14,372 bases of DNA from an uncultured Prevotella sp. (GTDB lineage: Bacteria > Bacteroidota > Bacteroidia > Bacteroidales > Bacteroidaceae). The DNA is taken from the NCBI GenBank assembly GCA_945637645.1, contig CALZDK010000025.1:1-14372 (forward strand), read 5' to 3'. Every line of letters starts with the position of its first letter. The stretch's first letter is position 1. The notes below the pieces were generated by a model. It saw only the letters and a program-made list of their open reading frames with translations. It was not told where the DNA came from and did not search any database. Positions 8,026 to 14,372 of the stretch are shown here, piece after piece. Both the position numbers and the translations under genes were made by a program.

Positions 8026-8784
8026 ATGAATTGGAAGAAGACCGCCATAATAGTCATTGATGTGACACTCGCAGTGTATCTGCTGCTTGCCATAACAGCC
8101 TTTAACAAGCCTGATGGCAAGGGAATGGTGTGCAACAAGGTGAGGATAGACATCAGGGACGGGGTAGTTGACGGTTTCCTCAATGTTGACGAGATAAAGG
8201 CAATCCTTGTTAGGCACAAGATTTATCCGTTGGCAAAACCGATGGAGAACATCGACATACGACAGATAGAGGAGACACTGTGCAGCAGCCCATTCGTGAA
8301 CGAGGCGCAATGCTACAAGACACAGAGCGGACATGTATGCATAGAACTGACACAGCGCATGCCGGTGATAAGGATAAAGGCAGACAACGGCGACGACTAC
8401 TACATCGACAACAACGGCGGAGTGATGCCAAACATGAAATATTGTTCCGACATAATAATCGCCACGGGCAACATCAGCCGCAAATATGCACAAAAAGTGT
8501 TGGCGAAGGTGGGCAACGCCGTACTCTCCGACAGGTTTTGGCAAAACCAGATAGTACAGGTAAACGTGCTGCACGACGGAACACTGGAAATGGTGCCGAG
8601 AGTTGGCGAACACATCATATATATCGGTGAGCCAACGGAGATAAAGGAAAAGCTGGGGCGCGTAGAGAAATTCTACCGCTATGGACTCAGCGAGGCAGGA
8701 TGGAACAAATACTCCTACATCAACGTGGCTTTCGACAACCAGATAATTTGCAAGAAGAAAAAATATAACAATAGTACAATATAA
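8026..8784 (+). CDS. ftsQ: Cell division protein FtsQ/DivIB
   Basis: Bitopic divisome protein that links the cytoplasmic FtsA/FtsZ ring to periplasmic synthesis through FtsB and FtsL. The 252 residues show a short basic cytoplasmic tail (MNWKK), one TM segment at about 6-26, a POTRA-like region at about 34-117 (with NVDEIKAIL at 53-61 and ending at RMPVIRI) and a beta-rich domain to about 243, then a Lys-rich C-terminus. The sequence is poorly conserved, as is usual for FtsQ, so the call rests on topology and its position between murC and ftsA. The stop is 3 bp before the ftsA ATG, which implies coupled translation. Confidence 0.9.
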   Translation: MNWKKTAIIVIDVTLAVYLLLAITAFNKPDGKGMVCNKVRIDIRDGVVDGFLNVDEIKAILVRHKIYPLAKPMENIDIRQIEETLCSSPFVNEAQCYKTQSGHVCIELTQRMPVIRIKADNGDDYYIDNNGGVMPNMKYCSDIIIATGNISRKYAQKVLAKVGNAVLSDRFWQNQIVQVNVLHDGTLEMVPRVGEHIIYIGEPTEIKEKLGRVEKFYRYGLSEAGWNKYSYINVAFDNQIICKKKKYNNSTI

Positions 8785-8787
8785 GAG

Positions 8788-10257
8788 ATGGCAACAAAGG
8801 AATTTATCGTAGCAATCGAGCTTGGTTCATCAAAGGTGACAGGCATCGCAGGACAGAAGAACCTCGACGGGAGCATCAATGTGCTCGCCCTGGTCAAGGA
8901 GGAGTCGTCATCATTCATACGCAAGGGTGTTGCCTATAACATCGACAAGACAGCCCTCTGCATCTCAAACATCGTAAAGAAACTAAGCACCCAACTGAAG
9001 ACGGAGATAACAAAGGTTTACGTCGGTGTGGGTGGACAGTCAATAAGGAGCGTGAAGAACGTGATAACAAAAGAGCTGCCTGCAAACACCAAGGTGACCG
9101 AGGACATGGTGGTTGAACTCATGGAGGCAAACAGGACAATGGAATATGCCGACCAGGAGAAGCAGAGCTATGTGATACAGGAGTTCAAGGTTGATTCGCA
9201 ATACCAGATAGATCCTGTTGGCATACAGTGCTCACATCTTGAGGGCAACTTCCTCAACATACTCCAACGCTACACGTTCTACAAGAACCTTAACCGTTGT
9301 CTTGAGAATGCGGGAGTGAATGTGGCGGATATGTTCATCTCGCCCATCGCACTTGCCGACAGCGTGCTTACAGAGACAGAGAAACGCTCTGGCTGCGCTT
9401 TGGTGGATATTGGTGCCGACACCACAACAGTGTGTGTCTATAACAAGAATATCCTGCGCCATCTTGCAGTCATACCTTTGGGAAGCCGCAATATCACAAA
9501 GGACATTGCATCGCTGCAGATTGAGGAAGGCGAGGCAGAGAAGATGAAACTGAAATATGGCTGCGCCTACACCGACAATGCCGACATCGACAACAACCTC
9601 AAGCTGCCGATCGACCAAGAGCGCAGCGTAGATAGCCGCAAGTTCATAGAGATAGTGGAAGGAAGATTGGAGGAAATAATAGAGAACGTTTGGAACCAGA
9701 TACCGTCCGACTACTACGAAAAGCTGCTCCTCGGAGGAATAATCCTCACCGGTGGCGGATCAAACATAAAGAACATCGAGAAGGCTTTCTACAACTACAC
9801 TCATCTCGACAAAATTCGTGTGGCAAAGTTTGTGAACTACACGGTGAAATCGTCGAGTCCCGACATCAACTCCAAGAACGGAATGATGAACACCATCCTC
9901 GGACTTCTTATCAAGGGCGACCAGAACTGTGCGGGAGTGGAGATAGACCCAACAAACCTCTTCGACAGCAACAACTCGGCTTCGCTCAACGGTCCTGTCT
10001 CGCTCGGACAGCGTAGCGACAACACGAAAAAGACAGGAGTGGTGCTCACCGAGGCGGAGAAACGCAAGGCAGAGGAAGAAGCTCAGCGCCGACGCGAGGA
10101 AGAGGAACGCCGACAAGCTGAGATAGAGGCCGAGTCTCGCCGACAAGCTGAGGAAGAAAAGAAACGCCAGGAGGAGGAACGCCGCAAGAACAGTCCGCTA
10201 AACAAGAGCATATCGTGGCTGAAAAAGGTGGTTAAGGACATGACTGCAGACGAGTAG
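8788..10257 (+). CDS. ftsA: Cell division protein FtsA (actin-like FtsZ membrane anchor)
   Basis: Actin-fold ATPase that tethers FtsZ filaments to the membrane and signals to the divisome. ATP-site motifs are in order: phosphate 1 AIELGSSKVTG (9-19), phosphate 2 ALVDIGADTTT (204-214) and the adenosine motif LLGGIILTGGGSN (314-326). At 489 residues it is about 70 longer than E. coli FtsA (420). The excess is mainly a Glu/Arg/Gln/Ala-rich, probably helical or coiled-coil stretch at about 418-470, containing two RRQAE repeats. The protein ends with a short helix (ISWLKKVVKDM) whose mix of hydrophobic and basic residues fits the membrane-targeting helix of the family. Tandem stops TAG TAA end the gene. 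The core call is secure; the role of the extension is unknown. Confidence 0.96.
   Translation: MATKEFIVAIELGSSKVTGIAGQKNLDGSINVLALVKEESSSFIRKGVAYNIDKTALCISNIVKKLSTQLKTEITKVYVGVGGQSIRSVKNVITKELPANTKVTEDMVVELMEANRTMEYADQEKQSYVIQEFKVDSQYQIDPVGIQCSHLEGNFLNILQRYTFYKNLNRCLENAGVNVADMFISPIALADSVLTETEKRSGCALVDIGADTTTVCVYNKNILRHLAVIPLGSRNITKDIASLQIEEGEAEKMKLKYGCAYTDNADIDNNLKLPIDQERSVDSRKFIEIVEGRLEEIIENVWNQIPSDYYEKLLLGGIILTGGGSNIKNIEKAFYNYTHLDKIRVAKFVNYTVKSSSPDINSKNGMMNTILGLLIKGDQNCAGVEIDPTNLFDSNNSASLNGPVSLGQRSDNTKKTGVVLTEAEKRKAEEEAQRRREEEERRQAEIEAESRRQAEEEKKRQEEERRKNSPLNKSISWLKKVVKDMTADE
10108..10152 (+). repeat. Two 15-bp direct repeats inside the ftsA tail
   Basis: CGCCGACAAGCTGAG occurs at 10108-10122 and again, identically, at 10138-10152. 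The 30 bp offset is ten codons, so both copies encode RRQAE in frame. It sits in the charged C-terminal extension of FtsA and looks like a recent in-frame duplication or a conserved helical period. Confidence 0.85.
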
Positions 10258-10261
10258 TAAA

Positions 10262-10282
10262 TTGAAGGTTGAAAATTGAAAA
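10262..10282 (+). repeat. Three 7-bp TTGAARR tandem repeats between ftsA and ftsZ
   Basis: TTGAAGG, TTGAAAA, TTGAAAA follow each other without a gap in the 40 bp ftsA-ftsZ spacer. They end 15 bases before the ftsZ ATG, just ahead of an A-rich leader. Short TTGAA-type repeats are frequent between genes in this phylum. No promoter box or hairpin is evident here. Confidence 0.7.
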
Positions 10283-10297
10283 TAAACAAGAAAGAAT

Positions 10298-11626
10298 ATG
10301 GCAGACAACAATATACCATTGGTGGACTTCGGGTCGCCAGACAAAGAGCATAGCATCATAAAGGTCATTGGTGTTGGTGGAGGTGGTGGCAACGCCGTCA
10401 ACCACATGTATCGAGAGGGAATTCACGACGTTACCTTCGTGTTGTGCAACACCGACGCGCAGGCACTCAACGACTCTCCGGTGCCTGTTCACCTGCAGTT
10501 GGGCAAGGAGGGACTTGGAGCAGGAAACAAGCCGGAGAGGGCGCGAATAGCCGCTGAGGAAAGCATTGACGACATTCGTAAGATGCTCAACGACGGCACA
10601 CGCATGACCTTCATCACCGCCGGTATGGGTGGTGGCACAGGTACTGGTGCCGCTCCAGTGATAGCCCGTGTGTCCAAGGAAATGGACATACTCACTGTGG
10701 GTATAGTTACTATTCCTTTCCGTTTCGAGGGCGACCGCAAGATTGACCAGGCTCTCGACGGCGTGGAGCAGATGTCGAAGAATGTTGACGCCCTTCTCGT
10801 AATCAACAACGAACGTCTGCGCGAGATATACCCAGAGCTGACAGTACTCGATGCCTTCGGTAAGGCTGACGACACACTGAGTGTGGCTGCAAGGAGCATA
10901 GCAGAGATTATCACTGTTCATGGACTTATCAATCTCGACTTCAACGATGTGAAGACGGTTCTTAAGGACGGTGGAGTTGCAATAATGAGCACTGGCTATG
11001 GCGAAGGCGAGGGACGTGTGAAAAAGGCTATCGACGATGCACTTAACTCTCCATTGCTCAACGACAACGACGTGTTCAACTCGAAGAAGATTCTTCTCAA
11101 CATCTCGTTCTGTGGCAACAAGGACAGCAAGGACGGACTTCTTATGGAGGAGATGAACGACGTGAACGATTTCATGGCAAAGTTCGGCGACTTTGAGATA
11201 AAATGGGGTATAGCCACCGACCCTGAGCTTGGGAAGAAGGTGAAGGTGACAATTCTTGCCACTGGATTCGGCATAGAGAATGTGGACGGAATGCACGGAC
11301 ACATAAAGCGTCACACACAAGAGGAGGCAAACCGCATTGCCGAGGAGCAGGAAAAGGCTGCAGAGCGTCAGGATCGCCGCAACCGCTACTATGGCAACGA
11401 GGGCAACAACCTCAAGTATAAGCGCCGCCCGCACATCTACCTCTTCCACTCTGAGGATCTCGACAACGACAACGTCATTGCAAAGGTGGAGGACACTCCA
11501 ACCTACAAGCGTACAAAGGAGATACTGGAGAGCATCAACAGCCTCTCATACATCAAGGAAACGAAGGTGGAACCCGTTGTGGAGGAGCCAAAGGAGGCTT
11601 CACCAGGCACAATAAAATTCTTGTAA
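10298..11626 (+). CDS. ftsZ: Cell division protein FtsZ
   Basis: Tubulin-like GTPase that polymerises into the Z ring and organises the divisome. Motifs are GVGGGGGNAV (25-34), the tubulin signature GGGTGTG (111-117) and the T7 loop NLDFNDV (212-218), whose acidic residues complete the GTPase site of the next subunit. The N-terminal extension is short. After the globular core (to about 325) comes a charged linker rich in Arg, Glu and Asn. A TPTYKRT segment (400-406) resembles the position of the FtsA-binding C-terminal peptide of other FtsZ, but the protein runs on to 442 and ends in GTIKFL. It lies 40 bp after ftsA behind an A-rich leader with no clear Shine-Dalgarno sequence. ATA use is lower by hand tally than in murG, as expected for a highly expressed gene. 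Confidence 0.98.
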   Translation: MADNNIPLVDFGSPDKEHSIIKVIGVGGGGGNAVNHMYREGIHDVTFVLCNTDAQALNDSPVPVHLQLGKEGLGAGNKPERARIAAEESIDDIRKMLNDGTRMTFITAGMGGGTGTGAAPVIARVSKEMDILTVGIVTIPFRFEGDRKIDQALDGVEQMSKNVDALLVINNERLREIYPELTVLDAFGKADDTLSVAARSIAEIITVHGLINLDFNDVKTVLKDGGVAIMSTGYGEGEGRVKKAIDDALNSPLLNDNDVFNSKKILLNISFCGNKDSKDGLLMEEMNDVNDFMAKFGDFEIKWGIATDPELGKKVKVTILATGFGIENVDGMHGHIKRHTQEEANRIAEEQEKAAERQDRRNRYYGNEGNNLKYKRRPHIYLFHSEDLDNDNVIAKVEDTPTYKRTKEILESINSLSYIKETKVEPVVEEPKEASPGTIKFL

Positions 11627-11657
11627 TTTAGAGTTGACAGGTTAAAAATATTAAGAT

Positions 11658-12104
11658 ATGTTATTCGATCAAGTAAGCAAAGACATCGTTGCGGCAATGA
11701 AGGCAAAGGACAAGGTACGTCTTGAGGCCCTGCGCAACATCAAGAAAGTGTTTATCGAGGCAAAGACAGCTCCAGGAGCTAACGACACACTTGAGGACGC
11801 CGCTGCCCTAAAGATACTGCAGAAACTTGCCAAGCAAGGCAACGACTCCGCAGCTCTCTACAAGAGCCAGAACCGTGAGGACCTCGCCGAGGCAGAGTTG
11901 GCACAGGTGGCGGTAATTGAGAACTATCTGCCAAAACCTCTCAGCGCAGAGGAGATAGAAGCCGCCGTGAAGGAGATCATCGCCCAGACAGGCGCCACAA
12001 GCATCAAGGAAATGGGTAAGGTGATGGGAGCAGCCAACAAGCAGCTCGCCGGTAAGGCTGACGGCAAGACAATATCAGACATCGTCAAGAAACTGTTGGC
12101 ATAA
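11658..12104 (+). CDS. yqeY: GatB/YqeY domain protein
   Basis: Small cytoplasmic, mostly helical protein of 148 residues, the full length of the GatB/YqeY family, which is related to the tRNA-binding tail domain of the GatB amidotransferase subunit. Visible family features are the N-terminal helix with MKAKDKVRLEALRNIK, the middle VIENYLPKPLSAEEIEAAV and the C-terminal helix region with KEMGKVMG and GKADGKTISDIVKKLL. The cellular role is not settled; an effect on tRNA or aminoacylation is suggested only by homology. It starts 31 bp after ftsZ without a visible promoter and is followed by a strong terminator, so it should be the last gene of the transcript. Confidence 0.93.
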   Translation: MLFDQVSKDIVAAMKAKDKVRLEALRNIKKVFIEAKTAPGANDTLEDAAALKILQKLAKQGNDSAALYKSQNREDLAEAELAQVAVIENYLPKPLSAEEIEAAVKEIIAQTGATSIKEMGKVMGAANKQLAGKADGKTISDIVKKLLA

Positions 12105-12129
12105 CAACCACGCTAACAGCAAACAAAAG

Positions 12130-12179
12130 AATTGCGGAATGTTGGGCAATCTAAATCCCGACATTCCGCATTTTTTTTT
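12130..12179 (+). terminator. Intrinsic terminator after yqeY, possibly bidirectional
   Basis: A 14-bp stem (12133-12146 with 12157-12170, one G-T wobble, otherwise perfect) closes a 10-base loop and is followed by nine T residues (12171-12179). Flanking A and T runs can lengthen the stem. It ends the dcw/yqeY transcript. Read on the minus strand, the stem is followed by ATTCTTTTGTTT and lies about 47 bp past the stop of the convergent lipoprotein gene, so it may serve both directions. Confidence 0.92.
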
Positions 12180-12216
12180 ATTCAATCTGTGCAGTTGAAC
12201 ACTGGCAATACTCTGA

Positions 12217-13518
12217 TTAGTTGAGCGGATATACCATCTTTGCCTGTGGGAAACGATACCAGCTGCGTGCAGAGATATTGTTTCTGTCGCGTGCCCATGC
12301 TCCAAATGAATATTGTCCCAACTGGTAAGCACCCTCATAGTAGTTGAGACCGGAAGAGTATTTGCAAATCTGCATGCCTTCCACAGGATACTGGAACACG
12401 TCTGGAATGACGAGAGCCCAAGGCACATAATTGATGTTTGTAGGATAGGTTTTCAATACCTGCAAACCGAAAAAAGGCACGGTATGAGTCTCGTAGTAAT
12501 TGGCATTGTAGCCGGTGATGATAAAGAGGTCGAGGTCGGAGAACGTGAAGCTGTTAAACGCTTCCTTGTCCTTAAACTCTATGCGATAGGTAGAGGTGCG
12601 CGGCCCTGCCTTTTCCAATGAGGGATTGGTTGTCTCGGCGTTGGTGTTGATACAGGGGTGTGGAACCATGGTGCCCGACTCGTCAAGCTTTCCACCATTG
12701 ATGGCAAAATGGGCATCGTTAAAGAGGTCGATGCGCACGTCGGATGTCCTCGACTGTTTCATTACTCCCTGCGGGTCCTCAAGATAATCTACAGCATACT
12801 GGAAGAAATCCCAACCCTTCCGTGTTATGGCGAATGTATCACTGACCATTGCCGGTGAAATGTTAGCCAGACGCATGGATGCTGCAATGGTCTTGTAGCC
12901 TCCGACTGCTCTCAGGCGTATGGTGATGTCGAGATAGTCAGCCTTGCCGTTCTGTTCCTTCGGGCTTTTCTCCATGCTCACTCCCATGACACAGTCGTTG
13001 AAATCGAAGTCTCCACCCTCGGGGAAAGTCTCCTCGAAGCAGTAGGTGTATTCCATGACAGGCGCTTTAGGATTGGCTGATGCTTCCGCCGGCTTGCCGT
13101 TTGGCGAAACAAACATGATGTTGTCGTATAACGGGAAGTAACTGTCAACCACTCGCTTTCCTCCTCCCGTAGCCGTGACGTAGAGTTGTGTCATCTTGCT
13201 GTCTCTCGGAAGGTTGAAATTCAGCACCGCATTCCCGTTCACGCCTCCCGTTGCAAGTTTGTATGCCGAGGCGTCAGACGGGTTTTTGTCGTAGATGTCA
13301 ACCACATACCCTGCCGACGGGGCAGAGCTGAGATCTATCGTTGCAATGACTGTAGTCAAGAGATTCCAGTCGTGGAGGCTGTCGATGTCGGCAACGGGGA
13401 AAGTGGATGTCACAAGTTCCTCATATTTGTTCTGGTCAAAATAGTTGTTTGTGCAAGAGGAAATCGACACGAGGAAAGTGGCTATGGCTGAAAAAGCCAG
13501 TATTGTCTTATGTTTCAT
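12217..13518 (-). CDS. LruC/DUF4842-like lipoprotein of unknown function
   Basis: Probable envelope lipoprotein of 433 residues. A basic start (MKHK), a hydrophobic stretch and the lipobox ISSC with Cys22 form a type II signal peptide. A beta-rich N-terminal half leads to FEETFPEGGDFDFNDCV (161-177), the acidic signature typical of LruC-domain proteins; its Asp/Asn spacing suggests metal, perhaps calcium, binding. The C-terminal part with PWALVIPDVFQYPVEG (366-381), GAWARD and SWY is typical of DUF4842. An in-frame ATG 26 codons upstream (13596) would add a non-signal leader and lies upstream of the promoter at 13543-13550, so 13518 is chosen. The family assignment comes from recognising these motifs. 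Neither substrate nor role is known; the neighbours on both sides are housekeeping genes on the other strand. Confidence 0.85.
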   Translation of the reverse strand: MKHKTILAFSAIATFLVSISSCTNNYFDQNKYEELVTSTFPVADIDSLHDWNLLTTVIATIDLSSAPSAGYVVDIYDKNPSDASAYKLATGGVNGNAVLNFNLPRDSKMTQLYVTATGGGKRVVDSYFPLYDNIMFVSPNGKPAEASANPKAPVMEYTYCFEETFPEGGDFDFNDCVMGVSMEKSPKEQNGKADYLDITIRLRAVGGYKTIAASMRLANISPAMVSDTFAITRKGWDFFQYAVDYLEDPQGVMKQSRTSDVRIDLFNDAHFAINGGKLDESGTMVPHPCINTNAETTNPSLEKAGPRTSTYRIEFKDKEAFNSFTFSDLDLFIITGYNANYYETHTVPFFGLQVLKTYPTNINYVPWALVIPDVFQYPVEGMQICKYSSGLNYYEGAYQLGQYSFGAWARDRNNISARSWYRFPQAKMVYPLN

Positions 13519-13542
13519 AAGTGTTATGTCTTTATTTGTTGG

Positions 13543-13576
13543 CAAAGATAATCCTTTTTTTTCATGTTTTTGCAAA
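13543..13576 (-). promoter_or_regulatory. Promoter of the lipoprotein gene
   Basis: On the minus strand TATCTTTG (13550-13543) is an exact TAnnTTTG -7 box, with a TTTG (13576-13573) 22 bp upstream in the -33 region, slightly wider than usual. The predicted start near 13536 leaves a leader of about 18 bases to the ATG at 13518. The box supports the shorter start of the gene. Confidence 0.7.
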
Positions 13577-13611
13577 TGGTGCGTTAAAAAAAGCAAGTTT
13601 TGTGCATTTCG

Positions 13612-13643
13612 TTTGGAAAAATGCCGAAAATCTATTATTTTTG
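13612..13643 (+). promoter_or_regulatory. Promoter of ung
   Basis: TTTG at 13612-13615, a 20 bp spacer and TATTTTTG at 13636-13643 match both boxes of the Bacteroidetes housekeeping promoter, and CA follows as at murG. Transcription would start near 13650, about 28 bases before the ung ATG. It is arranged back to back with the lipoprotein promoter in the 159 bp divergent region. Confidence 0.78.
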
Positions 13644-13677
13644 CACTTCATAAAAACAAAAAACACTCTAAAAAAAC

Positions 13678-14343
13678 ATGAATGTAAAGATAGAAGAGAC
13701 GTGGCGCGAGCAGCTTGGCGACGAGTTCGACAAGCAGTATTTCGTCAGTCTTGTCAATTTCATACATCAGGAATACGGTAGTGCCACATGCTATCCTCCT
13801 GGGCATCTCATCTTCAATGCCTTCAATCTCTGTCCGTTCGACAAGGTGAAGGTGGTGATTATCGGACAAGACCCTTATCACGAGCCAGGACAAGCTCATG
13901 GCCTGAGTTTCTCCGTGAACGACGGTGTGCCTTTCCCTCCTTCACTGATGAACATCTTTAAGGAGATAAACAACGACCTCGGCACGCCAATTCCCCAAAG
14001 TGGCGATCTCACGCGCTGGGCAGAGCAAGGTGTGCTATTGCTCAATGCCACTCTTACGGTGCGTGCCCATCAGGCGGGAAGCCACCAGCGCAAGGGTTGG
14101 GAGGAGTTCACCGACGCTGCCATTAAGTCACTTAACGCCCATCGTGACAATCTGGTCTTCATACTTTGGGGAGGATATGCTCGTAGCAAGGCGCCGCTGA
14201 TTGACTCCTCGCGTCACCTCGTTTTGCAGTCGGTTCATCCCTCGCCTTTGTCGGCAAACCGTGGCGGATGGTTTGGCAACCACCATTTCTCACGTGCAAA
14301 CAACTATTTGAGCGAGCATGGCAAAGAGGAGATAAAATGGTAG
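13678..14343 (+). CDS. ung: Uracil-DNA glycosylase (family 1)
   Basis: Base-excision repair enzyme that removes uracil from DNA formed by cytosine deamination or dUTP incorporation. The water-activating motif GQDPYHEPGQAHG begins at residue 63, with catalytic Asp65. FSVNDGVPFPPSL follows, then LLLNATLTV, the uracil-recognition strand FILWGGYA and the DNA-intercalating loop HPSPLS (187-192) with the catalytic His187. These place it in family 1 (UNG), not the MUG or TDG families. The 221 residues are close to the E. coli length (229). It is transcribed from its own promoter, with an A-rich leader in place of a Shine-Dalgarno sequence. Nothing is truncated. Confidence 0.97.
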   Translation: MNVKIEETWREQLGDEFDKQYFVSLVNFIHQEYGSATCYPPGHLIFNAFNLCPFDKVKVVIIGQDPYHEPGQAHGLSFSVNDGVPFPPSLMNIFKEINNDLGTPIPQSGDLTRWAEQGVLLLNATLTVRAHQAGSHQRKGWEEFTDAAIKSLNAHRDNLVFILWGGYARSKAPLIDSSRHLVLQSVHPSPLSANRGGWFGNHHFSRANNYLSEHGKEEIKW

Positions 14344-14356
14344 AGGTCGCTATGCG

Positions 14357-14372
14357 AAATTAAAAATTAAAG
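14357..14372 (+). repeat. Short AAATTAA tandem repeat at the window end
   Basis: AAATTAA then AAATTAA follow each other just after ung, and the run is cut off by the window edge. Similar AATTAA/AATTGAA runs are common between genes in this phylum. No terminator hairpin for ung is visible in the 29 bases that remain. Confidence 0.5.

Noticed and set aside
10232..11449. Long open frame of 405 codons on the minus strand across ftsZ
   Set aside because: It is fully antisense to ftsZ, its translation resembles no family I know, and it has no promoter. It arises because the sense strand avoids codons whose complements are stops.
11634..11639. TTGACA resembling a -35 element before yqeY
   Set aside because: Bacteroidetes do not use the E. 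coli consensus, and no TAnnTTTG box follows.
13519..13596. N-terminal extension of the lipoprotein gene to an upstream ATG
   Set aside because: It would start upstream of the promoter and destroy the lipoprotein signal peptide, which begins at 13518.
1..14372. Search for mobile elements, CRISPR arrays, tRNA/rRNA genes, phage or defence genes
   Set aside because: No array-like repeats, transposase motifs, inverted-repeat ends or RNA gene sequences were seen; the region is housekeeping.

Overview
The window is a chromosomal stretch from a member of the Bacteroidales, most likely Prevotellaceae. Four things point there: the Bacteroidetes gene order of the division and cell wall (dcw) cluster, promoters of the Bacteroidetes type (TTTG near -33, TAnnTTTG near -7), A-rich leaders without strong Shine-Dalgarno sequences, and a lipoprotein with LruC/DUF4842 features. 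The GC content looks close to 50% and ATA is a heavily used Ile codon. The genus is inferred; no rRNA or marker phylogeny is available here.

Layout. Bases 1-12104 are a plus-strand dcw cluster with tight spacing: murE, mraY, murD, ftsW, (112 bp gap with a promoter-like -7 box), murG, murC, ftsQ, ftsA, ftsZ and yqeY. A strong intrinsic terminator follows at about 12130-12179. Next comes a convergent minus-strand gene (12217-13518) for a lipoprotein with an LruC-like acidic motif and a DUF4842-like C-terminus. A 159 bp divergent intergenic region with a promoter on each strand leads to ung (uracil-DNA glycosylase, 13678-14343), and the window ends just after it. No stretch above 300 bases lacks a gene. 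I found no RNA gene, insertion sequence, CRISPR array or phage sequence.

How the genes work together. MurC, MurD and MurE add L-Ala, D-Glu and (from the DNPR motif) meso-diaminopimelate to UDP-MurNAc. MraY moves the UDP-MurNAc-pentapeptide onto undecaprenyl phosphate to make lipid I, and MurG adds GlcNAc to make lipid II. FtsW polymerises lipid II at the septum. FtsQ, FtsA and FtsZ are divisome components: periplasmic/membrane scaffold, actin-like membrane anchor and tubulin-like ring. murF and ddl, present in the E. coli cluster, are not found between these genes. YqeY is a GatB/YqeY-domain protein that shares the end of the cluster.

Novelty. I do not see a new multi-gene system; this is a housekeeping region. 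The points worth a second look are lineage-specific changes in conserved machinery: MraY with an extra loop and an HDN triad where HHH is usual, FtsW with a polar insert, FtsA with a charged repeat-containing C-terminal extension, FtsZ with a tail running past its TPTYKR segment, a probable internal promoter before murG, and the uncharacterised lipoprotein.
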